Below are positions 18,259-27,670 of a DNA stretch of 64,000 bases, one piece after another. Below the pieces are notes generated by a model that had not been told where the DNA came from, did no database searches, and saw only the letters and a list, made by a program, of their open reading frames with translations. How positions within the stretch are numbered: position 1 is the first letter of the stretch; each line of letters begins with the position of its first letter. Source of the stretch: Candidatus Caenarcanales bacterium (lineage in GTDB: Bacteria; Cyanobacteriota; Vampirovibrionia; 2-02-FULL-35-15); the NCBI GenBank assembly GCA_020050435.1, contig JAGVKQ010000023.1, forward strand, positions 122,710-186,709. Direction: 5' to 3'. The position numbers were made by a program, and so were the translations under genes.

Positions 18259-18462
18259 CCATCCTTCGCTCCTCGCTTTGCTCGTCGTCTTCGGATGGCA
18301 AAGCCAAATAAAATCAATATTATTAAGCAAGAACTTCTCCATTAACCTCTTAACCCAAATTTATTTAATTAAGTAAGCTTAAATATTTGATATTGCTCTT
18401 GAAAGTTGCATGGCTAATCGTTTACAATAAAAATAATAAGTAATATTTAAGAAGAAGCATAT

Positions 18463-18834
18463 ATGAAAACCAATACAATATTTGTTGTAGAACTTCCTGT
18501 TAATAGGTTTGGGCATCGCCAGCTCCCAGGGCCAGTAATCATAGAAGTGGAACGTAGACCAGATGACAATCATCTCCATGTAATTAGTCCAAATGAAAGA
18601 AGATTTTCTTATTTAGCATTACCAATAACAGGTTTTGATTTTATTCAGGTACCAGAACAAACACCAGGATATTTAGATCTAGATGAATATGCACGTTTAC
18701 TTGAAGCAAATCAAGGGGCAGAAATAATAGGCAAAGGATGCACTATGCAGCCTTGGCAAGTGTTAGCAGCAAGAGCATTAGCCAATGGCATACACCCTAA
18801 TGACATTCCTGAACTTAAACTGCTTAGTACCTAA
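18463..18834 (+). CDS. hypothetical protein, unknown family
   Basis: This 123-residue protein has no signal or membrane segment and no recognised motif. The N-terminal half looks beta-rich and the C-terminal half helical (ALANGIHPNDIPELK resembles a small helical hairpin). A weak AAGAAG ribosome-binding site precedes the ATG. It stands alone between tRNA-Ser and rpsR. Confidence 0.6.
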   Translation: MKTNTIFVVELPVNRFGHRQLPGPVIIEVERRPDDNHLHVISPNERRFSYLALPITGFDFIQVPEQTPGYLDLDEYARLLEANQGAEIIGKGCTMQPWQVLAARALANGIHPNDIPELKLLST

Positions 18835-18987
18835 CTTTTATAATTTATTAAAGCTTTAAATATTATCTAACTCTCAGTACATACACAATCATTAATAACT
18901 CTTACTTTCTTATAGTAGTATTGACTTGAAAGAAAAGGCTATTCTCTGCTAATCTTATTAACTCCTAGAAGTTAAAAAGGTAAAAAA

Positions 18988-19281
18988 ATGGCATACAAAG
19001 AAAAAGAACACAGAGGCAGTAGAGATCGCGATAGAGATCGTGACAGAGATAATGAAAAAGAAGATAGAGCTCCAAAAAGAAAAAAATGGAGTTCAGCTGA
19101 ATCATTAAAAAACACAGATTATAAAGATGTTAGATTTTTATCCAGATTTATTACTGAGAGAGGAAAAATTCTTCCAAGAAGAATTACTGGATTAAATGCT
19201 CAACAACAAAGAGCCGTAGTAAAAGCTATTAAAAGAGCAAGGCAAATGAGCCTATTGCCATTTCTTAGTTACGGTGCATAA
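18988..19281 (+). CDS. rpsR: 30S ribosomal protein bS18
   Basis: This 97-residue protein is a platform protein of the small subunit. The core from about residue 37 ([18 protein letters not shown]) through [14 protein letters not shown] to the [11 protein letters not shown] end is diagnostic. The N-terminus carries an unusual acidic/basic run of RD dipeptides (about 9-22) not found in standard bS18. It is followed after 14 bp by rpmB with a GGGG-type ribosome-binding site. The usual partner rpsF is absent. Confidence 0.96.
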   Translation: MAYKEKEHRGSRDRDRDRDRDNEKEDRAPKRKKWSSAESLKNTDYKDVRFLSRFITERGKILPRRITGLNAQQQRAVVKAIKRARQMSLLPFLSYGA

Positions 19282-19295
19282 TACAGGGGACAATC

Positions 19296-19586
19296 ATGGC
19301 AAAAAAATGTGACATATCAGGAAAAAAAGCAATTACAGGATGGAGATATTCATTCTTACGTGCTCACTATAACCCTACAGCAAAAAGAAAATTTGAAGTA
19401 AATCTTCAACCAGTTAACACTGTTGTAAATGGAAAAAAAGTGAAGATTAAAGTAGCAGCATCAGTGATAAAAGCTCATCCAGAAATTAGAACTGGAATAG
19501 TTCTTCCACTTGCTGGTAAATCCCTTAAGAGAAGAAGAAAAATACTTAAAGCTCATATTGCTAAAGCTACAGCTACAAAAAAGTAA
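19296..19586 (+). CDS. rpmB: 50S ribosomal protein bL28
   Basis: This 96-residue protein starts with the typical MAKKCDISGKKAITG and continues with a conserved basic region (TAKRKFEVNLQPV). It has no CxxC zinc ribbon; one Cys is at residue 5. The C-terminal tail KRRRKILKAHIAKATATKK is repeated as a relic 130 bp downstream. It forms an operon with rpsR. Confidence 0.95.
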   Translation: MAKKCDISGKKAITGWRYSFLRAHYNPTAKRKFEVNLQPVNTVVNGKKVKIKVAASVIKAHPEIRTGIVLPLAGKSLKRRRKILKAHIAKATATKK

Positions 19587-19628
19587 ATTAAATAAATAAG
19601 ATTAAAAGATACAGCTTAAACGATAAAA

Positions 19629-19704
19629 GGATCAGTCCGATTCACTCGGCGGATCCGGTCAAACGTAACATTTAATTAAAGGAAGGTTCAGCTTGTCTGA
19701 ACCT
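19629..19704 (+). other. two stem-loops between rpmB and its relic
   Basis: The first (19629-19656) pairs GGATC with GATCC outside an inner CCGA/TCGG stem. The second (19684-19704) is a perfect 8-bp AGGTTCAG/CTGAACCT hairpin with loop CTTGT. Neither is followed by a clear T-run, so they may stabilise RNA or mark a recombination junction. Confidence 0.45.
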
Positions 19705-19712
19705 CCACAAAT

Positions 19713-19769
19713 AAAAGAAGAAAGATTCTTAAAGCACATATTGCTAAAGCTACAGCAACTAAGAAATAA
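19713..19769 (+). pseudogene. relic of a second rpmB 3' end
   Basis: This stretch reads KRRKILKAHIAKATATKK then TAA, the C-terminal tail of bL28 minus one Arg. Over 17 shared codons it differs from rpmB at seven codons, all synonymous. A recent tandem copy would be nearly identical, so this looks like the surviving tail of a divergent paralogue that had stayed under protein-level selection. Confidence 0.75.
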
Positions 19770-19780
19770 AGAATTAAAGC

Positions 19781-20314
19781 TTACAAACCTAACTTATGCT
19801 GATAGATGTTTTCATCTTCTTTAAGTTTTAGTTTTTTAACTACCTTAGGAACTACTAGCCAAACAAGTTCACCAGATAGCTCAACACCATTAGAAAGCGC
19901 GATTTTAGCCATTGCAGCCTTCTTTAACTTTATTCTCTCAGCTAATATCAACTTCCCTAAAAAAGCCTCTAAATCAGGCGCATGCCCTACTAATAAAACA
20001 TTATTTAAAGCATTATAAGTAAGCAAACCTTTTGCTATTTCTCTACTTGAAGAACCACAAGCCAAAAAATCTACAATCTTAAGATCTGGCTTTGGTAAAA
20101 GAGTTTTAGCTACAATTTCTGCAGTCTCTTTTGCTCTAAGAAATGGGCTACTTAATATGAGTTCAATACTCTCATCCATTTTATTTAAAAATGAAGAAAT
20201 CTTAGAGACTTTATCTATACCTTCTTCTGTTAATCTTCTATCAAAATCATTGTTACTTGGAACTTCACCCAACTCTTGTGCATGGCCATGCCTTAAGATG
20301 AAGATATTTTGCAT
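19781..20314 (-). CDS. sixA: SixA-type phosphohistidine phosphatase
   Basis: This 177-residue protein belongs to the histidine phosphatase superfamily. The catalytic RHG is at residues 8-10 (FILRHGHA), and SSPFLRAKET and LLVGHAPDLE supply the other catalytic Arg and His. SixA removes phosphate from phosphohistidine on phosphotransfer domains; the exact substrate here is unknown. It follows an unknown 108-residue gene by nine bases, so the two share an operon. Confidence 0.85.
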   Translation of the reverse strand: MQNIFILRHGHAQELGEVPSNNDFDRRLTEEGIDKVSKISSFLNKMDESIELILSSPFLRAKETAEIVAKTLLPKPDLKIVDFLACGSSSREIAKGLLTYNALNNVLLVGHAPDLEAFLGKLILAERIKLKKAAMAKIALSNGVELSGELVWLVVPKVVKKLKLKEDENIYQHKLGL

Positions 20315-20323
20315 TTTAATTCT

Positions 20324-20650
20324 TTAATGAATTCTAAGTATTAGGTCTTTCTTTTGCCATTCTAATTGAAGCTTATCAAGAATACTTACAGATGCTAAAA
20401 ACTTAGATCTTAAAGTAGACTCTTCTGAATTTTTTATTTGTTCTTCATATGAAAGAACGGTAAATTTACAAGCTTTCTTTATAGCTATTCTAACTTCTAT
20501 ATCATCGGCTCCTCTTCTAATAAGTTCTGTTCTTGATTCTAAGCCAATTCTATCTTCATGTGAATCAATAGCCAAATTAATTAATTGTTGAGCTGTGAGT
20601 TTTTCAATACTAAAATTATCTTCAATTTTTTTATCGTTAGCTGTAATCAT
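20324..20650 (-). CDS. hypothetical protein upstream of sixA
   Basis: This 108-residue, helical, highly charged, cytosolic protein has no recognised motif. The sequence around 35-70 (RIGLESRTELIRRGADDIEVRIA) looks like one degenerate helical repeat. It is probably the first gene of a sixA operon. The gap 20651-20856 upstream is A+T-rich with a palindrome-like TTATTAAATAATAA and no gene. Confidence 0.55.
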   Translation of the reverse strand: MITANDKKIEDNFSIEKLTAQQLINLAIDSHEDRIGLESRTELIRRGADDIEVRIAIKKACKFTVLSYEEQIKNSEESTLRSKFLASVSILDKLQLEWQKKDLILRIH

Positions 20651-20856
20651 TTTTGTTTGACGTCCTTTGTTAACTATAAGAGTTCTTTCTCTGATAAAAA
20701 GTTACTAGATATAGCTCTGATTTGGGGGAATATTAATGAATAAATAATCATTCTATATAAACCTACATCCAATTATTAAATAATAATTAATAATCCAGGC
20801 TTTCACCTTATACAAAGGGTAATAATCCGGAACATTATATAGGAGGAATATACTGA

Positions 20857-23016
20857 TTAAAATTTATTATACAACTCTAAATATGTCCAATAGCTTGAAA
20901 ACACCTTTTTTACATAGCCTCTAGTTTCATCATAAGGTATATATTCTATAAAAAGATCAAGGTCTGATGTCCCATATTTATTCACCCAGTTTTTAATAGC
21001 ATTAGGTCCAGCATTATAACTAGCCACTGAAAACAATGGGCTAGGAAATTCTGATAACAGTCCTTTCAAGTAATACGTACCAAGAGATATATTTATTTTG
21101 GGATCTTTCAAAGATTCATTTGAAGAAAGGCTTACCCCAGACTCACGTGCTACGACCTTAGCCGTAGGAATAATTAATTGCATTAATCCAAATGCATTTG
21201 AAATAGAAGTAGCATTTGGATCAAAACGAGACTCTTGCCTAATAACTCCACAAGCAAGTAATGGGTCTAAATTAGTAAAGCGACTACTGGATGACAAAAC
21301 ATCCTGCCAAAAATATAAAGGATAAGCAAGCTTCCAAAGTGGGTTTTCATTAGAAAAGCCATAATGAAGAATAGTTGCACTAGCTAAATTTATAGATGTA
21401 TCATACTCAGAATTTAGAGCTTTAAGCCAAGCTGTAATTTGCTTAGAAGGTGATGAGTTCTTCCCAATAATCTCAATAGCTTCATCAAATTGCTGAAGTT
21501 TTATAAGCTCAGTAACAGTGACACCAAAATGCTCATTTAAATTATCCAGCCTTGATATGACAGGAATAGACCAGTTGAAATCTTTTAATTCTTTATAAGA
21601 GCTTTGTTGATCCCACTTAGGATCTACGCCACCAGTTAGTGCGAGCAATCGACCTTTAGCCCTATAGTAATAATAATTGTCAGAGTTAGTACCTTGAACC
21701 TTTTTATAAAAATCAATGGCATCAAATTTTTTATTTTGAAGTTCAGAAAGTTTCCCGAGCCAAAATCCAATTTTCAAACAAGATTCAGATCTACAATTAC
21801 TAGAAGTTAGATTTGCTTCAAAGTGTTTTTTACCCAAAACTATAGCATTACTATAGTTTTTAATTTTAATATCACTCCACATCAATTCCCAAACAGCATC
21901 TAAAGTAAACTCACCCTGAGGATAAAGCTCCATTAAATTTAAGAAAATTTCTTTTCTCTTTTTTTCATTTACTTCAACCAATCCTTCTTTATAAAGAGTG
22001 TAGTAAGCCAAATCTGGGATATCTTTAGTTACCTTCTCCCAAAAAGATTTACGAGAAAAGCTAGGCATACATTTAGAGCAGTAGAATAAAGACCATTTAA
22101 CATTTTTAGATTTAGGGAAAGCATAAGCAAACTCCTTAAAATATTTTTCAGCCTTAGAGTTCTCACCTATTCTAAACAATGAGTAACCTAACGAATAATA
22201 TTTTTTTACATTATTTTCAAACTGATAATAATAAGCAGCTTTTTTATATTCCTTTTTATTGAAATAAACATCTCCAATTAAAGAAAAGTCAGAAGGTTTA
22301 ATCGGGATGTTTTTTTGAGGTGACTGAACAGTAATAATATCTACAATTTCTGGGGAAAAGCGTCCATCAGGGCTTTTCTTTAAATATATTCTCCAAAAAT
22401 TAAGAGCTTGTTCATAGTTTTGTTTATTGTATTCATATTCACCCAAGTAATAATTTGTAGCAATTCCATACTGTGTTCTAGGAAATTCAATTTTCAAAGA
22501 GTTTAATGTTGAAAGTGCCTCACTTGTGAGCCTAAGCCTAAGCTGTGTTTGTGCCAAATAATACTTAGCTTCAGGAACACTTCTGGAAGTAGGAAATTTT
22601 TTAATTAAATCATCAAAATATTTAATAGCTTTTTTATCATCATTTAAAGAAGCACTTAATATAGCAAGGTGAAATAATACCCTCTCTTTTAAGGGATAAC
22701 TTTTATCCAATATACTTTCATAAATTTGAATGGCTTTATTTGTATTTTTCTTCTTTTCATACAATCTGGCAATAATATATTTTCTTTTATAATCTGTATA
22801 CTCTGACAAATTAGTTAAGTTTTCTAGCTCTTCTATTCCAGAATCAATATTAAATTTGCTAACTGTAATAGCTCTATCCAACTTTTCTTGTGAGGCGACA
22901 TCCTCCTTAGGGACTATAACTGTTTCAGCAGAAATAGTTTTAGAAAGTAAAAAGTAGCTAACTGCCATTAATGCAAGAAAAATAAAAGCAATTTTGATTT
23001 TTGAGTTCTTTAACAT
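20857..23016 (-). CDS. Slt-type lytic transglycosylase with TPR repeats
   Basis: This 719-residue exported protein has an N-terminal signal or anchor (hydrophobic residues 9-26). Long tetratricopeptide-like helical repeats follow (about 60-450; for example AIQIYESILDKSYPL). The C-terminal SLT domain has VIRQESRFDPNA with the catalytic Glu near 594, then AFGLMQLIIPTA and SVASYNAGPNAI. It cleaves peptidoglycan glycan strands non-hydrolytically in the periplasm. The architecture matches Slt70/cyanobacterial homologues. The gene stands alone, divergent from uvrA. Confidence 0.92.
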   Translation of the reverse strand: MLKNSKIKIAFIFLALMAVSYFLLSKTISAETVIVPKEDVASQEKLDRAITVSKFNIDSGIEELENLTNLSEYTDYKRKYIIARLYEKKKNTNKAIQIYESILDKSYPLKERVLFHLAILSASLNDDKKAIKYFDDLIKKFPTSRSVPEAKYYLAQTQLRLRLTSEALSTLNSLKIEFPRTQYGIATNYYLGEYEYNKQNYEQALNFWRIYLKKSPDGRFSPEIVDIITVQSPQKNIPIKPSDFSLIGDVYFNKKEYKKAAYYYQFENNVKKYYSLGYSLFRIGENSKAEKYFKEFAYAFPKSKNVKWSLFYCSKCMPSFSRKSFWEKVTKDIPDLAYYTLYKEGLVEVNEKKRKEIFLNLMELYPQGEFTLDAVWELMWSDIKIKNYSNAIVLGKKHFEANLTSSNCRSESCLKIGFWLGKLSELQNKKFDAIDFYKKVQGTNSDNYYYYRAKGRLLALTGGVDPKWDQQSSYKELKDFNWSIPVISRLDNLNEHFGVTVTELIKLQQFDEAIEIIGKNSSPSKQITAWLKALNSEYDTSINLASATILHYGFSNENPLWKLAYPLYFWQDVLSSSSRFTNLDPLLACGVIRQESRFDPNATSISNAFGLMQLIIPTAKVVARESGVSLSSNESLKDPKINISLGTYYLKGLLSEFPSPLFSVASYNAGPNAIKNWVNKYGTSDLDLFIEYIPYDETRGYVKKVFSSYWTYLELYNKF

Positions 23017-23063
23017 AAATACAATTATAAGGTAAATTAATAAAAATTTGCCAACTCACACTT

Positions 23064-23077
23064 GTTATAATCTTTAC
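23064..23077 (+). promoter_or_regulatory. extended -10 promoter directly before uvrA
   Basis: TGTTATAAT (TG at 23063-23064, TATAAT at 23066-23071) is an extended -10 element. It ends six bases before the ATG at 23078, with no ribosome-binding site, so the mRNA may be leaderless. Confidence 0.5.
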
Positions 23078-25966
23078 ATGCAAAGCGATTTAGCAGAAAA
23101 GAAGAAATCCGAATCTCAAGCAGCTTCTCACAGCTCACAGCTTTACATTAAAGTTCGTGGGGCAAAAGAACATAACTTAAAAAATATAAATGTTGACATT
23201 CCAAAGGATAAATTAGTAGTAATTACTGGTGTCAGTGGTTCAGGAAAAAGCTCATTAGCATTTGATACAGTTTTTGCTGAAGGACAAAGAAGATATATAG
23301 AAAGCTTATCTTCTTATGCTCGCCAATTTCTAGGACAATTAAACAAACCAGATGTAGAGTCTATTGAAGGGCTAAGTCCTGCCATTTCCATCGATCAAAA
23401 ATCTACCAGTCACAATCCCAGATCTACAGTAGCTACAGTAACTGAAGTCTATGATTATTTAAGATTACTTTTTGCAAGAATAGGAATCCCACATTGTCAT
23501 GTATGTGGTGAAAAGATCAAACCACAAAGCATCGATCAAATTATTGATCAGATTTTTTCTCTTAAAGAAGGTACAAAAGCTCATATCTTAGCTCCTTTAA
23601 TCCAAGGAAAAAAAGGTGAATACCAAGCACTTTTCAGAGCACTTTTAAATGAGGGCTTTGCCAGAATAAGAGTAGATGGGAAAACTTATTTATTGGAAGA
23701 AGATATAAAGCTTGAAAAAACATTAAAACACAACATAGAACTTCTTATAGATAGAATAGTTGTAAAACAAGAATCCAGATCAAGAATAGCTGACAGTATT
23801 TCTCTCGCTTTAAAAAGAGGAGAAGGAATTGTAATAGTAGAAGATTTAAATGAAAAAGAAGACCATGTCTTTAGCGAAAAACTTGCTTGCCCATTTGGGC
23901 ATGGATCCATTCAGGAAGTCTCACCTAGAGCATTTAGTTTTAACAGTCCATATGGTGCATGCCCTACATGTCATGGACTAGGAAACAATTCAGAGTTTGA
24001 TCAAAATCTAGTAATTCCTGATCAAAATAAATCTTTAGGACAAGGAGCAATTTTACCCTGGGCAAAAACTAACAACCCCTACTATAAACAACTTTTAGAA
24101 TCACTAGCTAAACATTACAAATTCAAACTAGACATACCTTGGAAAGATTTACCTAAAAAGATTCAGAAGAATATTTTATATGGATCAGATGAAGATGAAG
24201 AGATAAAATTTAAAGTTGATTCCTGGGATGGTGATGAAGTCACTACTTATAAGAGTCACTTTGAAGGTGTTTTAAATCAGTTAAAAAGACGCTATGAAGA
24301 GACTGAATCGGAGAAACACAAAGAAGATTTAAAAACATACATGACAAGTACTCCTTGTACTATATGTGAAGGAAAAAGATTAAAGCCTGAAATCCTTGCT
24401 GTAACAGTAGGAAGCACTTCCATTTCTGAACTTTGCGCATACTCCATTAAAGAATCAATGGACTTTTTCATCAGTTTACCCACACAGTTAAGCGAGAAAG
24501 AGAAGAAAATTGCACATCAGTTAATGATTGAAGTTAAATCAAGATTGAAGTTTTTAATTGATGTTGGATTAGACTATTTAACATTAGATCGATCAGCAAA
24601 TACTCTCTCTGGTGGTGAAGCTCAAAGAATAAGACTAGCTACACAAATTGGTTCTGGACTTTCAGGAGTTTTATATGTTTTAGATGAGCCGTCTATTGGA
24701 CTTCATCAGAGAGACAATGCCAGACTCTTAAATACTTTAAAAAGACTTAGAGACTTAGGAAACACCGTTCTTGTAGTAGAACATGATGAAGAAACTATTA
24801 GAGAATCTGATTACATTATAGACATTGGTCCGAAAGCTGGAATCCATGGTGGAGAGTTAATTGCAGAAGGAAGAATGGAAGATTTAATAGCTGAAAGTAA
24901 ATCTATTACAGGAGAATACCTCTCAGGAAAAAGAAGAATCCCCACTCCTAAAGTAAGAAGGTCTGGGAATGGGAAATTTTTAGAAGTAAAAGGAGCAAGG
25001 TTAAATAATTTAAAAAATCTTGATCTAAAAGTACCTCTTGGAAAATTAGTATCCATAACCGGTGTAAGTGGCTCAGGAAAATCCAGCTTAGTAAATGATC
25101 TTTTGTTTCAATATTTACAACACAAACTTTTAAAAAGTGTTCCAATACCTAATGGAATTGACAGTGTAAAAGGAATTGAAAATATAGATAAAGTTATAGT
25201 TATTGATCAAAGCCCAATTGGCAGAACACCTAGAAGTAATCCAGCCACATACATAGGTTTATTTGACATAATTAGAGAAATCTTTTCTATGACTATAGAA
25301 GCAAAAGCTCGTGGTTACGAACCTGGCAGATTTTCATTCAATGTAAAAGGCGGACGATGTGAAGCATGCCGTGGTGAGGGTTTAAATGAAATAGAAATGA
25401 ATTTCTTACCATCAGTTTTTGTGCCCTGTGATGTATGTAAAGGTGCCAGATATAATCGTGAAACATTAGAAGTAAAATTTAAAGGTGCATCCATTAGTGA
25501 TATTTTAGATATGACAGTGGAACAAGCTCTGGAGTTTTTTGATTCAATTTCTAAAGCAAAAATAAAACTACAAACATTAAATGATGTGGGCTTAGGTTAC
25601 ATAAAACTAGGACAACCAGCTACGACTCTATCTGGTGGTGAAGCACAGAGGGTGAAATTAGCAGAACAACTCTCTAAGAGAAGTACAGGAAAAACGATAT
25701 ATCTTTTAGATGAACCTACTACTGGATTACATTTTTATGATGTGGATCACCTACTTCAAGTATTAAATAGATTAGTAGACACAGGAAATAGTGTAGTGGT
25801 TATCGAGCACAACTTAGATGTCATAAAACAATCAGACTGGGTTATAGACCTGGGACCAGAAGGTGGATTCCGTGGTGGAGAAATAGTAGCTGAAGGTACA
25901 CCAGAAGAAGTAGCTAAATGTGAAAAATCATTTACGGGAAAATACCTAAAAAGTAATTTAAAATAA
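23078..25966 (+). CDS. uvrA: UvrABC excision nuclease subunit A
   Basis: This protein of about 962 residues is the damage-recognition ATPase of nucleotide excision repair. It has two ABC modules. The first Walker A is [14 protein letters not shown] and its signature is [13 protein letters not shown]; the second has [13 protein letters not shown] and [16 protein letters not shown]. Zinc-binding modules are CHVCGEK...CPTCHG and CEACRGEG...CDVCKG. I place the start at ATG 23078 rather than the TTG at 23048, because the intervening ten codons contain a perfect extended -10 promoter. Length is then normal for the family. Confidence 0.96.
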   Translation: MQSDLAEKKKSESQAASHSSQLYIKVRGAKEHNLKNINVDIPKDKLVVITGVSGSGKSSLAFDTVFAEGQRRYIESLSSYARQFLGQLNKPDVESIEGLSPAISIDQKSTSHNPRSTVATVTEVYDYLRLLFARIGIPHCHVCGEKIKPQSIDQIIDQIFSLKEGTKAHILAPLIQGKKGEYQALFRALLNEGFARIRVDGKTYLLEEDIKLEKTLKHNIELLIDRIVVKQESRSRIADSISLALKRGEGIVIVEDLNEKEDHVFSEKLACPFGHGSIQEVSPRAFSFNSPYGACPTCHGLGNNSEFDQNLVIPDQNKSLGQGAILPWAKTNNPYYKQLLESLAKHYKFKLDIPWKDLPKKIQKNILYGSDEDEEIKFKVDSWDGDEVTTYKSHFEGVLNQLKRRYEETESEKHKEDLKTYMTSTPCTICEGKRLKPEILAVTVGSTSISELCAYSIKESMDFFISLPTQLSEKEKKIAHQLMIEVKSRLKFLIDVGLDYLTLDRSANTLSGGEAQRIRLATQIGSGLSGVLYVLDEPSIGLHQRDNARLLNTLKRLRDLGNTVLVVEHDEETIRESDYIIDIGPKAGIHGGELIAEGRMEDLIAESKSITGEYLSGKRRIPTPKVRRSGNGKFLEVKGARLNNLKNLDLKVPLGKLVSITGVSGSGKSSLVNDLLFQYLQHKLLKSVPIPNGIDSVKGIENIDKVIVIDQSPIGRTPRSNPATYIGLFDIIREIFSMTIEAKARGYEPGRFSFNVKGGRCEACRGEGLNEIEMNFLPSVFVPCDVCKGARYNRETLEVKFKGASISDILDMTVEQALEFFDSISKAKIKLQTLNDVGLGYIKLGQPATTLSGGEAQRVKLAEQLSKRSTGKTIYLLDEPTTGLHFYDVDHLLQVLNRLVDTGNSVVVIEHNLDVIKQSDWVIDLGPEGGFRGGEIVAEGTPEEVAKCEKSFTGKYLKSNLK

Positions 25967-26041
25967 TTAGTATTTCCATTGATTATTAAGAACTATTATG
26001 CTAATTTAATATCAATAGTTTTTTTATTTAAGGAGGATTTT

Positions 26042-26365
26042 ATGGGATCATTAATATCACCAGTTGCATTAGGGATCAACAAACTAACAAGTGCTTTACA
26101 CACTAGAAGTAGAGAAGCTGGAGAAGTACCAGCTAGAAGATTCAGAGAGATTCCAAGCGGACAATCATTTGAACCACACTGCTTAACAACTTATGGTAAT
26201 TGGAGAAATTCAGGCTCAAGTTACATTATCGACGAGTACACTTTTAAACCCATAATAGAAGTAACTGAAAGCGGTGAAGTTTTTGATTTAAATCCTGACA
26301 CTCTTCAGAGCCATTACTCTCTTGCAAATTCGCCTGCAGAATTTGCAGATTCATTATTTGCATAA
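26042..26365 (+). CDS. hypothetical protein
   Basis: This 107-residue protein is read from ATG 26042, chosen because a perfect AAGGAGG ribosome-binding site at 26030-26036 precedes it; a longer frame exists but has no such signal. It has no signal peptide or membrane segment. The composition is balanced, with Tyr and Trp in the middle (LTTYGNWRNSGSSYIIDEY). Family unknown. The strong ribosome-binding site suggests substantial expression. Confidence 0.65.
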   Translation: MGSLISPVALGINKLTSALHTRSREAGEVPARRFREIPSGQSFEPHCLTTYGNWRNSGSSYIIDEYTFKPIIEVTESGEVFDLNPDTLQSHYSLANSPAEFADSLFA

Positions 26366-26479
26366 ATCTAGAACTGGTATTTCTCAATTTTTGTATCTAT
26401 AAAATATGGTTATAACAAATCAAGTTGCTAAAATTTAGTTATCCTTATATTAGTTATTAAGTCAGAAAACGGAGGAAAT

Positions 26480-27082
26480 ATGTCTACAACTACAACAGGA
26501 TATGCACCTAAAACCTTTACACATTTAAAAGGGTTAACAGGAATTTCAGATGCTCAATTAGAAGAGCATTTTAAACTTTATGCAGGTTATGTAAATAATA
26601 CAAATACTTTAAATCAAAAAGTAGAAGAGCTTACAAAAGCAGGAAAATCAGGGACACCAGAATATGGTGAATTAAAAAGAAGATATGGATTTGAATATTG
26701 TGGAATGGTACTTCATGAATATTATTTCGACAACATGACACCAGGCGGCATGGCAGTTAAAGAAGATTCAAAGCTTTATAAAAAAATAACTGAATGCTTT
26801 GGTGACTGGGCTACATTTGAAACAGATTTTAAAAATGTAGGAAAAATGAGAGGGATTGGTTGGGCAATTTTATTCCAAGATCCAACCACTAAGAAACTTT
26901 CAAATCATTTTGTGGCTGACCATGAAATAGGAAATATTCCTGGCTACAAACCAATTCTTGTAATGGATGTATGGGAACATGCATACATAGGTGACTACAA
27001 AGCTACTGAACGTGGAAAATATATTGATTCTTTCTTCCAAAACATTTGTTGGAAGACTGCAGGATCAAGAGTAATGGAATAG
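26480..27082 (+). CDS. sodB: superoxide dismutase (Fe/Mn family)
   Basis: This 200-residue enzyme converts superoxide to hydrogen peroxide and oxygen. The four metal ligands can be placed at His30 (LEEHFKLY), His79 (MVLHEYYF), Asp163 and His167 (DVWEHAYIGDY). The usual helix motif HHxxHHxxYV is shortened to HFKLYAGYV, as in a divergent branch of the family, so metal preference cannot be stated. A GGAGG ribosome-binding site precedes it. It is followed by a terminator and then a peroxiredoxin, making a small oxidative-stress block. Confidence 0.92.
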   Translation: MSTTTTGYAPKTFTHLKGLTGISDAQLEEHFKLYAGYVNNTNTLNQKVEELTKAGKSGTPEYGELKRRYGFEYCGMVLHEYYFDNMTPGGMAVKEDSKLYKKITECFGDWATFETDFKNVGKMRGIGWAILFQDPTTKKLSNHFVADHEIGNIPGYKPILVMDVWEHAYIGDYKATERGKYIDSFFQNICWKTAGSRVME

Positions 27083-27087
27083 ATTTC

Positions 27088-27119
27088 AAAAAGACGCTCC
27101 GGTGGGGCGTCTTTTTTTT
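27088..27119 (+). terminator. rho-independent terminator after sod
   Basis: AAAAAGACGCTCC pairs with GGGGCGTCTTTTT around a short loop, followed by a T-run. Confidence 0.92.
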
Positions 27120-27141
27120 ATAAAGTAAAAAGGAGAAAATC

Positions 27142-27597
27142 ATGACAACACAAACAGCACTAACCATAGGACAAGACGCCCCAGACTTTAAACTCAAAGC
27201 TTATCCAAGTGGAGAATATTCCATTTCACAATTTAAAGGAAAGAAAAATATTGTTCTTGCTTTTTATCCTAAAGACGATACACCAGGATGTACTACAGAA
27301 ATGTGTGCATTTAGAGATGATATTTCACAATTTAACGAAGCGAACACTCAAGTTTTTGGAATTAGCTGTGATGATGAAACCAGCCATAAAGCATTCAGCG
27401 AAAAGTTCAGCTTCAAACAGCCATTACTAGCTGATGTAGGTGGTGAAGTAGCTAAAAAATATGGCACTTATCAAGATGCTAAAGGCTATGCTAGCAGAAA
27501 GCTTTTTGTAATAGATAAGGCTGGCAAGATCCAAAAAATAGTGGATGGAATGCCTACAAATAGTGAGCTTTTAGACTTTGTTAAAGGTTTAAAGTAA
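27142..27597 (+). CDS. bcp: peroxiredoxin, Bcp/PrxQ type (thiol peroxidase)
   Basis: This 151-residue cytosolic enzyme reduces hydrogen and organic peroxides with thioredoxin. The block FYPKDDTPGCTTEMCAFRD holds peroxidatic Cys50 and resolving Cys55, four residues apart, which is the PrxQ/Bcp layout. An AAAAAGGAG ribosome-binding site precedes the ATG. It lies next to superoxide dismutase, and its terminator overlaps the start of the next gene. Confidence 0.95.
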   Translation: MTTQTALTIGQDAPDFKLKAYPSGEYSISQFKGKKNIVLAFYPKDDTPGCTTEMCAFRDDISQFNEANTQVFGISCDDETSHKAFSEKFSFKQPLLADVGGEVAKKYGTYQDAKGYASRKLFVIDKAGKIQKIVDGMPTNSELLDFVKGLK

Positions 27598-27623
27598 AGA
27601 TTCTCAAAACTAAAGCTATAATT

Positions 27624-27670
27624 AAGACTTGTGAAAAGAAATCAAAATCACAAGTCTTTTTTATTTAATT
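27624..27670 (+). terminator. bcp terminator overlapping the next start codon
   Basis: A perfect 11-bp stem AAGACTTGTGA/TCACAAGTCTT (27624-27634 and 27648-27658) with a 13-nt loop is followed by TTTTATTTAATTT. The GTG start of the binding-protein gene (27631) lies inside the left arm. Confidence 0.8.

Noticed and set aside
18062..18307. Minus-strand open frames across tRNA-Ser and the palindromic element
   Set aside because: They run through an intact tRNA gene and inverted repeats and have no ribosome-binding site.
19694..19820. TTG-started frame through the rpmB relic on the plus strand
   Set aside because: It is in a different frame from the relic, runs into the 3' end of sixA on the other strand, and lacks a ribosome-binding site.
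20841..20870. AGGAGG with no gene behind it on the plus strand
   Set aside because: No start codon with an open frame of useful length follows; it lies at the 3' end of the opposite-strand transglycosylase gene.
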